Source: Spirochaetota bacterium (lineage in GTDB: Bacteria > Spirochaetota > UBA4802 > JAFGJZ01). From it: 62,889 nt of DNA. Shown piece by piece: positions 1-8,927 of this stretch. Each line of letters opens with the position of its first letter. The stretch's first letter is position 1. The stretch spans positions 1 to 62,889 of the forward strand of contig JAQIBV010000057.1 in assembly GCA_027858855.1 (NCBI GenBank). The letters run 5' to 3'. The position numbers and the translations under genes are program-made. The notes under the pieces are model-generated. The model was not told the DNA's origin and did not search any database. It saw only the letters and a program-made list of their open reading frames with translations.

Positions 1-129
1 CGTGGCCTGCATCAGCGTCTTCAATTGCGGGAGGAATCTCTTTTAGAAGTGCAGGGTGTTGAATCTGAGAACATGATGGGATATTTCCTCGATATAATTA
101 TTTCGGGAATTAAAGGAGAAAAAAAGTGA
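1..129 (+). CDS. 3' end of an unidentified gene (truncated by window edge)
   Basis: Frame 1 is open from the first base and gives 42 residues ending in GIKGEKK before a TGA at 127-129. The stop overlaps the GTG start of the downstream beta-glucosidase (GTGA, 4 bases shared), a usual sign of an operon with translational coupling. The visible tail is acidic to amphipathic and carries no motif I recognise, so the function cannot be stated. Its coupling to a glycoside hydrolase suggests a sugar-related role, which is only inference. Confidence 0.55.
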   Translation, partial: RGLHQRLQLREESLLEVQGVESENMMGYFLDIIISGIKGEKK

Positions 130-2558
130 TAGAGAGTTCAGATAAAAATAGAGAGCTATTGCAAAAGATGACTCTTGAAGAGAAGGCGTCGATTATGAGT
201 GGCAGCAGTTTCTGGTTATTGCAGGGAATCGATCGCCTTGGAATTCCTGAGATTCGTGTTGCCGATGGCCCGCATGGTCTTCGCAAACAGCCTGAAACTG
301 ATGATAACCTGGGAATCGGCGGTTCGATTCCCGCCACCTGTTTCCCAACTGCAGTCACACTGGCCAGCTCCTGGGACAGGGATCTTGTTCATCGGGTTGG
401 GCAGGCTCTTGCTGATGAGTGCCTTCAAGAGAAGGTCTCAGTTGTACTTGGTCCTGGAGTTAATATAAAAAGAAGCCCTCTTTGCGGACGTAATTTTGAA
501 TACTACTCAGAAGATCCACTTGTTGCAGGTGAAATGAGTGCCGCATTTATTAATGGTGTACAGAGTCGTGGAGTAGGGTGCAGTCTGAAGCATTTTGCCG
601 CTAACAACCAGGAGTATTATCGTCTGATTATTGATACCATAGTTGATGAACGAACACTCCGCGAAATTTATCTGCGTCCGTTTGAGATTGCGGTAAAAAA
701 GGCTCAACCCTGGACACTAATGTGTTCGTATAATCGTATAAACGGAGTCTATTCTAGCGATAATCATTGGCTCTTAACCGAGGTCCTGAAGAATGAGTGG
801 CAGCACGAGGGAATAGTAATGACCGACTGGGGAGCCTGTAACGATCGAGTGCAGGGTATTCGTGCCGGGCTCGAACTCGAGATGCCGGGAAGCAATGGAA
901 TAAACGATAAGAAAATTGTAGAGGCTGTTCGCAAAGGCCTGCTTGAAGAGAGTCTTCTTGATAGTGCTGTACTTAGGATGCTTAGCCTCATCGATAAAGG
1001 TGCGCCGGTTCTAAAAAGCGTTAGCCACTATGATGTTAATGAGCACCATCTGCTGGCTCGAAGCGCAGCCGAAGAGTCTATGGTTATGCTAAAAAATGAT
1101 AGTATGCTTCCTTTGCAAAAGGACTCATCACTCGCTGTTATTGGAGACATGGCCGTTAAATACCGTTATCAGGGAGCGGGCAGTTCTCAAATAGTTCCGA
1201 CACGCTTAAGTAACCCATACAGACAGATGTGTGACTATTGCAAAGTGGAACTTCCCTATGCGCGGGGATATGACAGTTCGACAGATAGCCTGGATAGCAA
1301 GCTTATTGAAGAGGCTGTCAATGTCGCAAGTAGTGTTGAAGCAGTTGTAGTCTTTGCCGGTTTGCCAAACATCTTTGAATCTGAAGGTTTTGACCGGGAT
1401 CACATGCGCCTTCCTCAGAATCAAAATGCGCTTATCGACGCGTTAATAAAAACTGGAAAACCGGTAGTTGTTATTCTCAGTAATGGAGCGCCAGTCGAAA
1501 TACCCTGGCTTGACTCATGTAAAGCTCTTCTTGAGGGATATTTAGGTGGGCAGGCCGGAGCCGAGGCGATTGTCCGTATCCTGTTCGGAGAGGTGAATCC
1601 TTCGGGTAAGCTTGCGGAGACATTTCCGGTTAAAATTGAAGATACACCATGTTTTAACTATTTCCCCGGAAATCCTCACCAGGTTCAGTACCGCGAAGCT
1701 CTCTATGTCGGATACCGTTACTATGACACTGTTGATAGCGAGGTTACCTTTCCTTTTGGTTTCGGGCTCTCGTATACAGATTTCGCTTATAGTGATCTGA
1801 ATATTTCAGCGTCTGAGATTAATACAGATGAGACTGTTACAGTTACATGTAAAGTGCGAAATAGTGGAAAGGTTGCTGGTAAAGAGATTGTGCAGATCTA
1901 TGTTTCAGATGTCGAGAGTACTGTCTATCGACCGAAACAGGAGCTTAAAGGATTTGCGAAGGTCATGTTGCAGCCTGAAGAGTCGTGCGAAGTTTCATTT
2001 ACCTTGTCAAAGGAAGATTTTGCCTTTTATGATGTTGATTCTCAATCGCTACAGGTCGAATCTGGGCTGTTTTCCATACATGTCGGGGCATCATCACGTG
2101 ATATTCGCTTAAATACCCAGGTTAAGGTTCAGTCTGATTTTGTTCCGGTGGTCAGTGTTGATCAGAGAACAGCACTCTCTTCATATTACTCACCAATTTT
2201 ACAAAATGGAGTAATGAGTGTGGATTCGACTACCTTTGAAGCGCTTCTTGGGCAATCGCTACCTGTTGCCGAAACGTCGACTCGCCCGTTTCATCGAAAC
2301 AGTGTGTTGATTGAAATACAAAGCAGTTGGATCGGACGTCGGCTGTATAAAAGTATAGTGCATGAGTTTGTTAAGCAGACGGATAACTCTAATGATCCAA
2401 CTGTGGATTTGATGATGCGACGAATGCTCGACGAGATGCCTCTCCGATCGATGGTTCTTTTGAGTGGTGGACTATTCACAGAACGTAAGCTCAATGCCGT
2501 GCTCGATCTTTTGAACGGCAGGTTCATCAGGGGAATCAAAGGGTTGTTGAGGGATTAA
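126..2558 (+). CDS. Glycoside hydrolase family 3 beta-glucosidase
   Basis: An 810-residue GH3 enzyme expected to release glucose from the non-reducing end of cello-oligosaccharides or other beta-glucosides. The N-terminal barrel carries the family's MTDWGA segment with the nucleophile Asp at about residue 234. The C-terminal alpha/beta sandwich follows, with a GFDRDHMRLP segment near residue 420, then a fibronectin-III-like domain (about 590-670) containing GKEIVQIYVSD. A further C-terminal extension of about 110 residues is typical of the longer anaerobe GH3 proteins. No signal peptide is seen, so it should be cytoplasmic and act on imported sugars. The GTG start is supported by an AAAGGAGA ribosome-binding site and by overlap with the upstream stop codon. 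Exact substrate cannot be read from sequence. Confidence 0.93.
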   Translation: MIESSDKNRELLQKMTLEEKASIMSGSSFWLLQGIDRLGIPEIRVADGPHGLRKQPETDDNLGIGGSIPATCFPTAVTLASSWDRDLVHRVGQALADECLQEKVSVVLGPGVNIKRSPLCGRNFEYYSEDPLVAGEMSAAFINGVQSRGVGCSLKHFAANNQEYYRLIIDTIVDERTLREIYLRPFEIAVKKAQPWTLMCSYNRINGVYSSDNHWLLTEVLKNEWQHEGIVMTDWGACNDRVQGIRAGLELEMPGSNGINDKKIVEAVRKGLLEESLLDSAVLRMLSLIDKGAPVLKSVSHYDVNEHHLLARSAAEESMVMLKNDSMLPLQKDSSLAVIGDMAVKYRYQGAGSSQIVPTRLSNPYRQMCDYCKVELPYARGYDSSTDSLDSKLIEEAVNVASSVEAVVVFAGLPNIFESEGFDRDHMRLPQNQNALIDALIKTGKPVVVILSNGAPVEIPWLDSCKALLEGYLGGQAGAEAIVRILFGEVNPSGKLAETFPVKIEDTPCFNYFPGNPHQVQYREALYVGYRYYDTVDSEVTFPFGFGLSYTDFAYSDLNISASEINTDETVTVTCKVRNSGKVAGKEIVQIYVSDVESTVYRPKQELKGFAKVMLQPEESCEVSFTLSKEDFAFYDVDSQSLQVESGLFSIHVGASSRDIRLNTQVKVQSDFVPVVSVDQRTALSSYYSPILQNGVMSVDSTTFEALLGQSLPVAETSTRPFHRNSVLIEIQSSWIGRRLYKSIVHEFVKQTDNSNDPTVDLMMRRMLDEMPLRSMVLLSGGLFTERKLNAVLDLLNGRFIRGIKGLLRD

Positions 2559-2599
2559 TGAGTATTTTTCTCGCATAGTCAGAAGACGCTCGAAAAACC

Positions 2600-2640
2600 G
2601 CATAAATATTTCGCTTTAAGGATAGCGAAAATATTTATGC
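2600..2640. terminator. Hairpin in repeat copy 1 (possible terminator or mRNA stabiliser)
   Basis: GCATAAATATTTCGCT pairs with AGCGAAAATATTTATGC across a loop of about 8 bases, with a single bulged A. There is no T-run right after it, so an intrinsic terminator is not assured. A 3'-end stabilising or transcription-damping hairpin between the glucosidase and reductase genes is equally possible. Confidence 0.5.
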
Positions 2641-2688
2641 TTATTAATGAGTATTTTTCTCGCATAGTCAGAAGACGCTTGAAAAACC

Positions 2689-2729
2689 GCATAAATATTT
2701 CGCTTTAAGGACAGCGAAAATATTTATGC
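2689..2729. terminator. Hairpin in repeat copy 2
   Basis: Same stem-loop as in the first repeat copy. The only visible difference is in the loop (GGACAG instead of GGATAG), so the stem has been conserved since the duplication. Confidence 0.5.
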
Positions 2730-2796
2730 TTATTAATGATAATTTTTCTCGCATAATTAGAAAACGCTCAAAAAATATAAATTATAGGATGTTAAA

Positions 2797-3741
2797 ATGG
2801 AATATAGAAGATTAGGAAGATCAGGTCTTAAGGTTAGTGAAATCGCATACGGTTCATGGTTGACTTTTGCCAATCAGGTTGAACTGGATAATGGTAAAGA
2901 GATTGTTACACGGGCGTTAGAGCTTGGTGTTAATTATATCGATACTGCAGATGTATATGCCAATGGCGCTGCTGAGAATTTACTGGGTAATATTTTACCG
3001 CAGTTTAACCGCAGTCAGATTGTTGTAGCAACCAAGGCCTTCTGGCCAATGACTGACGCTCCAACCGATCGTGGGCTTAGTCGCAAACATGTTACCGATT
3101 CATTGCTTGCAAGTCTTGAACGGCTTCATCTTGATTACGTCGACATCTTTTATTGTCACCGTTATGATGAAGAGACGCCCCTTGAAGAGACAATCGAAGC
3201 AATAGACGATCTGATTCGTCGTGGAAAGACTTTATACTGGGGAACCAGTGAGTGGAGTGCTGAACAGATAGCAACAGCCTTCCAGATATGCTCTCAGCGG
3301 GGATGGCATCCTCCGGTGGTTAATCAGCCGAACTATAGCCTTGTTGTTCGTGGTATTGAAAAAGAAATCCTGCCTACCTGTAATGCACTTGGTATGGGAA
3401 CTGCAAACTTTTCTCCCCTTGCTCAGGGTGTTTTAACCGGAAAGTATAGCGGTGGAGCAGTTCCTGAGGGAAGCCGCGGCTCAAATGATGAGCTGAATAT
3501 GCATATGAAACATACTCTCTCTGATACGGATCTGCTGGCTAGTGTAGATAAATTGAAGCCGATTGCTGAAAAGTATGGTCTAAATACAGCTCAATTATCA
3601 CTGGCCTGGATACTTCAGAATCAGGCAATTTCGTCGGTAATTATTGGTGCCTCGTCTGTTTCGCAACTTGAAAACAATGTAAAGGCGTCAGGTGTTGTTT
3701 TAAAAAGAGAAGATCTTGCGCTCATCGATTCACTATTTTAG
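2797..3741 (+). CDS. Aldo/keto reductase (Kv-beta/YghZ-like)
   Basis: A 314-residue NADPH-dependent aldo/keto reductase, full length for the Kv-channel-beta-like branch. The catalytic tetrad is present: Asp49 and Tyr54 in DTADVY, Lys80 in ATKAFW and His121 in FYCHRYD. The C-terminal cofactor region VIIGASSVSQLENN is intact. It is soluble with no signal peptide. The ATG is preceded by AGGATG at suitable distance, and a strong terminator follows, so it is probably expressed alone or with the GH3 gene. Its natural substrate (sugar or aldehyde) is unknown; proximity to a beta-glucosidase is weak evidence for sugar metabolism. Confidence 0.9.
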   Translation: MEYRRLGRSGLKVSEIAYGSWLTFANQVELDNGKEIVTRALELGVNYIDTADVYANGAAENLLGNILPQFNRSQIVVATKAFWPMTDAPTDRGLSRKHVTDSLLASLERLHLDYVDIFYCHRYDEETPLEETIEAIDDLIRRGKTLYWGTSEWSAEQIATAFQICSQRGWHPPVVNQPNYSLVVRGIEKEILPTCNALGMGTANFSPLAQGVLTGKYSGGAVPEGSRGSNDELNMHMKHTLSDTDLLASVDKLKPIAEKYGLNTAQLSLAWILQNQAISSVIIGASSVSQLENNVKASGVVLKREDLALIDSLF

Positions 3742-3769
3742 TAGCAATCTTATTTGGACCCTCATTATA

Positions 3770-3806
3770 GGAAGCGGTTTTGTAAAAAGCTGCTTCCCTT
3801 TTTTTT
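3770..3806 (+). terminator. Intrinsic terminator after the aldo/keto reductase
   Basis: GGAAGC at 3770 pairs with GCTTCC ending at 3797, with a partly paired interior, and is followed by a run of eight T. It ends the transcript of the aldo/keto reductase. Confidence 0.85.
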
Positions 3807-3863
3807 AATTTTTCCTGTGATTTAAAAACTTGATTAACGGCCTGTATTTCCCATGATGGTCTC

Positions 3864-3876
3864 GTACAATTTGTAC
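3864..3876. promoter_or_regulatory. Palindrome GTACAATTTGTAC upstream of malic enzyme
   Basis: Six-base arms GTACAA and TTGTAC flank one central T, about 75 bp before the malic enzyme start. The position fits an operator, but no regulator in this window is obviously linked to it. Confidence 0.35.
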
Positions 3877-3950
3877 AGGGTTTTTTCCACATGCCCTACT
3901 GTTAATAGGAATAATAAGGAAGAGCCCAAATTAAAGTGGAGGAATCTGTT

Positions 3951-5234
3951 TTGGATGAATTAAAGAAAAAGGCGTTACGCTATCATAGTGAACCGGTTGC
4001 GGGCAAAATTGAAGTCATTCCTTCCAAGCCCTGTATTACCGCTGATGATCTCTCTTTAGCCTATACGCCTGGGGTTGCCAAACCCGTGCTTGAAATAGCG
4101 GATGATCCCGAAGCCGCCTATACCTATACCGCAAAAGGGAACCTGGTTGCTGTAATATCAAATGGTTCAGCCATTTTAGGACTTGGCGACAGAGGCGCGC
4201 TTGCGTCGAAACCGGTTATGGAGGGTAAGGGAGTTCTATTTAAAAGATTTGCAGACATTGATGTTTTTGATCTGGAACTTGATACAGATGATCCCGATAA
4301 AATAATCGAAACAGTTGCAATGCTTCAACCGACCTTTGGTGGCGTAAATCTTGAGGATATCAAGGCGCCTGAATGCTTTTATATAGAAGAAAAACTGAAA
4401 GAGATCTGTTCTATTCCCATTTTTCATGATGATCAGCATGGAACAGCAATAATTTCTACTGCCGGTTTAATTAATGCTCTTGAGTTGGCGGGCAAAAACC
4501 CTGAGGATATATCAGTCGTTTTTAATGGAGCAGGTGCAGCCGGTGTCGCCTGTGCAAAACTCTTTCTTAGTTTCGGAGTAGCCCGTGAGAACCTGGTCAT
4601 GTGTGATAGTAAGGGTGTAATCTATAAAGGGCGCAGTGCAGGCATGACTCCTGAAAAGGAATTTTTTGCAGTTGAAACTGATGCCCGCACCCTTGCAGAT
4701 GCTTTAAAAGGGGCAGATGTTTTTGTTGGAGTCTCGGTAAAAGATTGTGTAACACCAGCGATGCTTAAATCAATGAACAGCACGCCTATTGTTTTTGCAA
4801 TGGCAAACCCCGATCCCGAAATCAGCTATGAGGATGCAATTGCTTCAAGAGAAGATGTCATTATAGCGACTGGCCGCAGTGATTATCCCAATCAGATTAA
4901 CAATGTGCTGGGCTTTCCCTTTATTTTCAGAGGAGCACTCGATGTACGCGCATCGACAATTACCGAGGGTATGAAGATTGCCGCAGCCAAAGCCCTTGCA
5001 GGTCTGGCAAAAGAGCCTGTTTTGGAGAGTGTAAGCCGTGCGTATAATGGTACGAGTTTTTCGTTTGGTCCGAATTACATTGTCCCCAAACCATTTGATC
5101 CGCGTGTTATTGAGTGGGTTGCTGTTGCGGTAGCACGGGCGGCCTGCGAAGAGGGTGTTGCAGCTCGGCCTATTTCAGACCTTGAAGGTTATGCTGTTTC
5201 ATTAAGAAAAAGAATGGAGAAATACTGGATATAG
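3951..5234 (+). CDS. Malate dehydrogenase (oxaloacetate-decarboxylating), malic enzyme
   Basis: A short-form malic enzyme converting malate to pyruvate and CO2 with NAD or NADP. The substrate loop YTPGVAKP, the metal/substrate segment FHDDQHGTA and the nucleotide-binding [15 protein letters not shown] are all present, and the length of about 427 residues fits the bacterial short form without a phosphotransacetylase tail. I place the start at TTG 3951 because GGAGG lies 8 bases before it. The in-frame GTG at 3936 would sit inside that ribosome-binding site. The enzyme supplies pyruvate and reducing power in a fermentative metabolism. Cofactor preference cannot be told with confidence. Confidence 0.9.
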   Translation: MDELKKKALRYHSEPVAGKIEVIPSKPCITADDLSLAYTPGVAKPVLEIADDPEAAYTYTAKGNLVAVISNGSAILGLGDRGALASKPVMEGKGVLFKRFADIDVFDLELDTDDPDKIIETVAMLQPTFGGVNLEDIKAPECFYIEEKLKEICSIPIFHDDQHGTAIISTAGLINALELAGKNPEDISVVFNGAGAAGVACAKLFLSFGVARENLVMCDSKGVIYKGRSAGMTPEKEFFAVETDARTLADALKGADVFVGVSVKDCVTPAMLKSMNSTPIVFAMANPDPEISYEDAIASREDVIIATGRSDYPNQINNVLGFPFIFRGALDVRASTITEGMKIAAAKALAGLAKEPVLESVSRAYNGTSFSFGPNYIVPKPFDPRVIEWVAVAVARAACEEGVAARPISDLEGYAVSLRKRMEKYWI

Positions 5235-5352
5235 AATGTCGGTAAATATGTAGAAAAAAATTGAAAACTCGTTATTCTTCAGTATATTGATAAAAATTGT
5301 TGCCAGGATCTGCAAAGGAGATGGTGACAGGCTTATCACCGGAGGATACTGA

Positions 5353-5844
5353 ATGAGTGCTATGGTCTCCATGAGCGCCTCGATGCCGCCGACCTGGTCG
5401 TTGGTGAAAGAGATACGGAAAAACAGTTCGGAATACCTTGAAAGTAACAGAGAATCAGGGATAAGTTCCGAAGCAGTAATAATGGTTGTGTGTGAACTTG
5501 TAGAAAATGCGGTTAAGTATGGTGTGCGTGCTTCCGACGGCACCTGCCTCGACTTCAGTCTGTCTATTAGCGGTTCACAGGTAGAGATAAATATAACGAA
5601 TGGTCTGGGAGTTCTAGATGATTATTACTCGGTTGCCAGTGCTGTTGATGCAATTAACTCCTCCGATTCGAGAGAACAGCTTTACCGGTCCCGTTTGTTA
5701 CAGATCTATCATTCACCTGTTTCTGAAAAGGGATACCTAGGTTTGTACCGGATAGCCTATGAAGGGGAGTTCGATATTGCCTGTCATCTTGATGGCGACC
5801 TGCTGCATTTGCGTGCGTGGAGAGAGTTTGACAATGAAGAGTGA
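5353..5844 (+). CDS. GHKL-type ATP-binding regulatory protein (slr1658-like)
   Basis: A 163-residue stand-alone histidine-kinase-like ATPase domain. The N box reads CELVENAVKYG and the G-box region reads GYLGLYRIAYEG. No dimerisation/phospho-accepting histidine domain or sensor is attached. Such free-standing domains act as anti-sigma-like or partner-switching kinases. The pairing with a STAS-like protein downstream matches the slr1658/slr1659-type regulator pair known from cyanobacteria and other phyla. GGAGG lies 8 bases before the ATG. Its stop overlaps the next gene by 11 bp, so the products are likely made together. The sigma factor or target is not in this window. Confidence 0.72.
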   Translation: MSAMVSMSASMPPTWSLVKEIRKNSSEYLESNRESGISSEAVIMVVCELVENAVKYGVRASDGTCLDFSLSISGSQVEINITNGLGVLDDYYSVASAVDAINSSDSREQLYRSRLLQIYHSPVSEKGYLGLYRIAYEGEFDIACHLDGDLLHLRAWREFDNEE

Positions 5845-6199
5845 ACTTTATGAGGGGTCTCTTCGAGTTGTTTTTGAAGAAGGTTCGGATAGCTCCTTAT
5901 TGTTAATTTGGCAGGGGCGCAGTGAAGAACGGGATCCCGCTGATTTTCTTAATCCTTTTCTGAGCTCAATTGTTGAAAAAGTTGGTAATAACAGGTTAAT
6001 CTGTGATTTCAGAGCTCTGGAATATATGAATTCGTCCACTATTCCGCCAGTCATAAGAATGATAAAAAAGTTGCATCTTGATGGTAAAACAGTAAAGATA
6101 GTGTTCAGACGGGATTCTCTGTGGCAGAATGCCACTTTCAGGGCCATGCGGGCTATTACGGATACTATGCAAACTATTGAAATTTCGGGGGAAGAATAG
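5834..6199 (+). CDS. STAS-like regulatory protein (slr1659-like)
   Basis: A 121-residue protein starting inside the 3' end of the ATPase gene. The segment LICDFRALEYMNSSTIPPVI has the strand-loop-helix layout of STAS anti-sigma-antagonist proteins. The NSST loop lies where those proteins carry their phosphorylated serine. This makes it the probable partner, and perhaps substrate, of the preceding GHKL protein. The longer in-frame version from 5759 would overlap the upstream coding region too far, so I use the ATG at 5834. The role assignment rests on context and fold pattern, not on strong identity. Confidence 0.65.
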   Translation: MKSELYEGSLRVVFEEGSDSSLLLIWQGRSEERDPADFLNPFLSSIVEKVGNNRLICDFRALEYMNSSTIPPVIRMIKKLHLDGKTVKIVFRRDSLWQNATFRAMRAITDTMQTIEISGEE

Positions 6200-6204
6200 A
6201 GAAG

Positions 6205-7431
6205 ATGGAGTCGGAAAAGAGTTCAGAGAATAATTATGAAGTTTTAAATACGATTAGCGAAGATTTTGCCGCAAGTGCGCAAAAAGTAAATGATTCGTCG
6301 TTACAACGAAAATTACATACAGAAAATGCCATCATCTCTCTTGAAGATGCTGAACGAGCCGGCGCGATGCTTTTAAAAGAGCTTAAGGTCGGAAGCCGTG
6401 AGAGTATTCTGTTGCGCAGTCGCCATGATGCAATATTGAATATCTGTCGAATTCTTACCATGAATCTGGATAGACAGGGAGTCCTTATAGCGAATCTTTT
6501 AAATGTCAAAGACGGTCGCCGTGCTTTTTTAAATATCCACTATCTTGAAGAACTTGACCGTTTAAGAAAAAATTTAGGTCAGTCACTCTCTAACGCCTCA
6601 GAAGTATTAATCGAAATAGTATCAACCGGTAACGAGATGATACTGCTCGATAACCTTATACAAACATCCAAGAAATATCAGAAAAAGAGTGTAGCACGTT
6701 TAAAGAAGTTGACCTTTACCGCTCTTAAAGATGCCGAAACAGCTATTGAGGGATCAAAGCTTAACTATGACCGTGGTGCAGACCTTATTAGTGAAATTCG
6801 GAAAATACCCAGTTACGTGACTGAAAAAGATGTTTTTGCACTGCGTGCCATAAAAGATATGGCTGTTGAGGGTGCTGAATTGGCTCTTCACGTGAACAGC
6901 AGTTCAAAGTCGCAGCTTGAATTTGCAGAAAAGGTAAATACTGTAACAGGTCAACTGCATGATGAGTCACTGCATATTCGTAGGCTTGTTTCTGATAAAC
7001 ACAGTCTGTTCACCCGTAACCTTGAGCTTATATCAAAGGTCGCAGTTCTTGTTGCTGTAGAATTTTTTGAGTATCTTTCTGCTATCGATATCGCACGTCA
7101 CCTGAAAGAGCATGATGGGGTCTATGATTCTGAAGTAAGTGAAGCTGTCTATGATCTTACGGCCTTTGTCGAAAATGCCTGTGATGATGTTGAGTCGGTT
7201 GCTAATCTTAATTATGATATGACAGAGGCTGTTTCAGTAAATTCTAAAATTGAAGAACAAACCGTAGAGTTGACACAGCAAGAGACCTCCTGTTTTGACC
7301 GAACAAGACATCAGGTAATGCTGATGACGGAAAAGACCCGCTTTCCGATAGATGGTTCTGCGCGAAATATCGAAAATGGACGAAAGGTTGCCACTCTGGT
7401 TCAAGGTCTACTTGACGAGCTTGAGAACTAA
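6205..7431 (+). CDS. Helical protein of unknown function in a signalling operon
   Basis: A 408-residue protein with no signal peptide and no clear membrane segment. It is almost wholly predicted helix with charged heptad-like stretches throughout and no glycine-rich or catalytic motif. It starts 5 bases after the STAS-like gene, so it belongs to the same transcript. Its general make-up recalls the cytoplasmic helical bundles of chemoreceptors or phosphotransfer scaffolds, but the conserved chemoreceptor hairpin tip is not recognisable. Likely an effector or scaffold for the ATPase/STAS pair. I do not recognise its family. Confidence 0.6.
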   Translation: MESEKSSENNYEVLNTISEDFAASAQKVNDSSLQRKLHTENAIISLEDAERAGAMLLKELKVGSRESILLRSRHDAILNICRILTMNLDRQGVLIANLLNVKDGRRAFLNIHYLEELDRLRKNLGQSLSNASEVLIEIVSTGNEMILLDNLIQTSKKYQKKSVARLKKLTFTALKDAETAIEGSKLNYDRGADLISEIRKIPSYVTEKDVFALRAIKDMAVEGAELALHVNSSSKSQLEFAEKVNTVTGQLHDESLHIRRLVSDKHSLFTRNLELISKVAVLVAVEFFEYLSAIDIARHLKEHDGVYDSEVSEAVYDLTAFVENACDDVESVANLNYDMTEAVSVNSKIEEQTVELTQQETSCFDRTRHQVMLMTEKTRFPIDGSARNIENGRKVATLVQGLLDELEN

Positions 7432-7480
7432 CCCTCCCCTTTATGCTTGACAAATAATTAACCTCTTTGATTGTGTATCT

Positions 7481-7717
7481 GTGAGATTTTCAAGAGAAAA
7501 CAGCTTCTATCTTATTCTTTTTATTGTTTTAGGGGCGCTGCTCGGAGGGGCTCTCGGTACTCTTTTTGCCGAAATTTCTCCAGCGTTAAGTTTTTTGAAG
7601 AAAAATCTGACTGGATTTATCGGGTTTAATCTCGATTTTATCCGTTTTGAGGTCTCCTTAAACCTCTCATCACTGCTGGGGATTGTGTCTGGCATAGTGA
7701 TATTCGCGAAAGCGTAA
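7481..7717 (+). CDS. Small DUF4321-like membrane protein
   Basis: A 78-residue protein with an N-terminal membrane segment (LILFIVLGALLGGALGTLFA), a short amphipathic middle with FLKKNLTGFIGFN, and a second C-terminal hydrophobic segment. The glycine-rich first helix and overall length fit the DUF4321 family, whose function is unknown. The start is a GTG with poor ribosome-binding complementarity. A TTGACA hexamer at 7447-7452 suggests a promoter of its own, though the -10 is unclear. Confidence 0.65.
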   Translation: MRFSRENSFYLILFIVLGALLGGALGTLFAEISPALSFLKKNLTGFIGFNLDFIRFEVSLNLSSLLGIVSGIVIFAKA

Positions 7718-8006
7718 GGTCGAAAGGCCGGCTGCGCCCGCAGCTATTTCGTCGTTAAGACGTATAAACCGGTTTTGGTGAGTACCAGAATTTATCCGGT
7801 TGCATTCATTTCGGTTTTGAAAAGAAAGCTTTGCGGCGCACTGTATGTATGGAATTTTTCTGTAGCCATCCGTAATGGGAAAACTCTGGTCTTCCTATGT
7901 CAGGATAATGGTTGCTGATAAATGTTCCACTATTGTCCTCTTCGTTGAATCGAAGGACAATGCGGTAAAATCCGTAATTTAATTATAATACCATAGGGGG
8001 TTTTCA
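7718..8006 (+). promoter_or_regulatory. rpsB leader region with hairpin at 7932-7961
   Basis: This 289-bp gene-free stretch precedes rpsB. Near its end ATTGTCCTCTTCG pairs with CGAAGGACAAT (two bases bulged) about 45 bp before the TTG start. There is no T-run, so it is more likely a leader structure than a terminator. An S2-binding autoregulatory site would be reasonable but is not shown by the sequence. No small ORF with a good start signal is seen. Confidence 0.4.
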
Positions 8007-8798
8007 TTGGCTGTTATAACAATGAAAGAGCTCTTGGAATCAGGTGTACACTTCGGTCATCAGACTCGTCGTTGGAACCCCAAGATGCAGCAGTTTATAT
8101 TTACATCACGTAACGGAATTCACATCATTGACCTTCAGAAGACAATGCAACGTCTGAAGTCTACCTATTCCATTATGAAAGATCTGTCTGAAAAAGGCGG
8201 AAAAATTCTTTTCGTTGGAACAAAGAAGCAGGCTCGTAATGCCATAAAAGAGTATGCCGAAAAATCGGGAATGCATTATGTTTCTGAACGTTGGCTTGGC
8301 GGTTTATTGACAAACTATAAAACAGTTTCTCAGTCAATCAGACGGCTCAAAAGTCTTCAACGTATGCGTGATAATGATGATTGGGATGCAGAAACTAAAA
8401 AAGAGCGTCTTGATTTGCAGCGTGAGCTTGAGAAAAAAGAGAAGTTTCTGTCCGGTATAGCAAATATGGACAAGCTTCCTGATGCACTTTTTATTGTCGA
8501 TCCAAAGCGGGAGCAGATTGCGGTTAATGAAGCACAAAAGCTTAATATTCCGATCTTTGCTGTTGTTGATACAAACTGTAATCCTGAAGAGATCGATTTC
8601 CCAATACCGGGTAATGATGATGCTATTCGTGCGATTGCACTTTTTCTTCGTGTAATGGTTGATGCCATTGAAGAGGGTAATTCGGGCGGAATGTCGGCCG
8701 TTGAAGAGCAGGCAGATGATGATATTCGTGAAGAACATGAAATCTCAACTGCTGATTCAAGCGAAAAGCCTGTTGATTCTGCTGGAACAGAGGCTTAA
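8007..8798 (+). CDS. rpsB: 30S ribosomal protein S2
   Basis: Full-length S2 of 263 residues, beginning [20 protein letters not shown] and containing [10 protein letters not shown] and the conserved [13 protein letters not shown] start is required: it gives the universal N-terminus and lies 6 bases after AGGGGG. After about residue 225 the tail is acidic and low in complexity, an expected variable extension. It heads the classic rpsB-tsf-pyrH-frr block. Confidence 0.98.
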   Translation: MAVITMKELLESGVHFGHQTRRWNPKMQQFIFTSRNGIHIIDLQKTMQRLKSTYSIMKDLSEKGGKILFVGTKKQARNAIKEYAEKSGMHYVSERWLGGLLTNYKTVSQSIRRLKSLQRMRDNDDWDAETKKERLDLQRELEKKEKFLSGIANMDKLPDALFIVDPKREQIAVNEAQKLNIPIFAVVDTNCNPEEIDFPIPGNDDAIRAIALFLRVMVDAIEEGNSGGMSAVEEQADDDIREEHEISTADSSEKPVDSAGTEA

Positions 8799-8819
8799 TT
8801 AGCTGATATAGGTCAAACT

Positions 8820-8860
8820 CGTTCTGGTTTCGGTTTTACTAATAAAGCGAAACCAGAACG
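8820..8860 (+). promoter_or_regulatory. Perfect 13-bp stem-loop between rpsB and tsf
   Basis: CGTTCTGGTTTCG pairs exactly with CGAAACCAGAACG across a 15-base loop. Only ATAATTTA follows, with no T-run. It may be an attenuator or processing hairpin that sets the S2:EF-Ts ratio, and a weak terminator is the alternative. Confidence 0.6.
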
Positions 8861-8927
8861 TTATAATTTAGATTACTACTATAAGAACTGTTGTAATTTG
8901 TAAAAAAACGAAACAAAGGAGGTAGTT

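Larger units (their letters stand above)
2555..2780. repeat. 89-bp tandem repeat, two near-identical copies plus a degenerate third
   Basis: TTAATGAGTATTTTTCTCGC begins at 2555 and recurs at 2644, exactly 89 bp later. The two full units differ at about two positions. A third, diverged and shortened copy begins at 2733 and runs into the leader of the aldo/keto reductase. The first copy starts on the stop codon of the GH3 gene, so the duplication is anchored there. Each full unit holds one long hairpin. Confidence 0.9.

Noticed and set aside
3936-3950. GTG start of malic enzyme
   Set aside because: The GGAGG ribosome-binding site would lie on the start codon itself; TTG 3951 has proper spacing. 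The GTG cannot be fully excluded.
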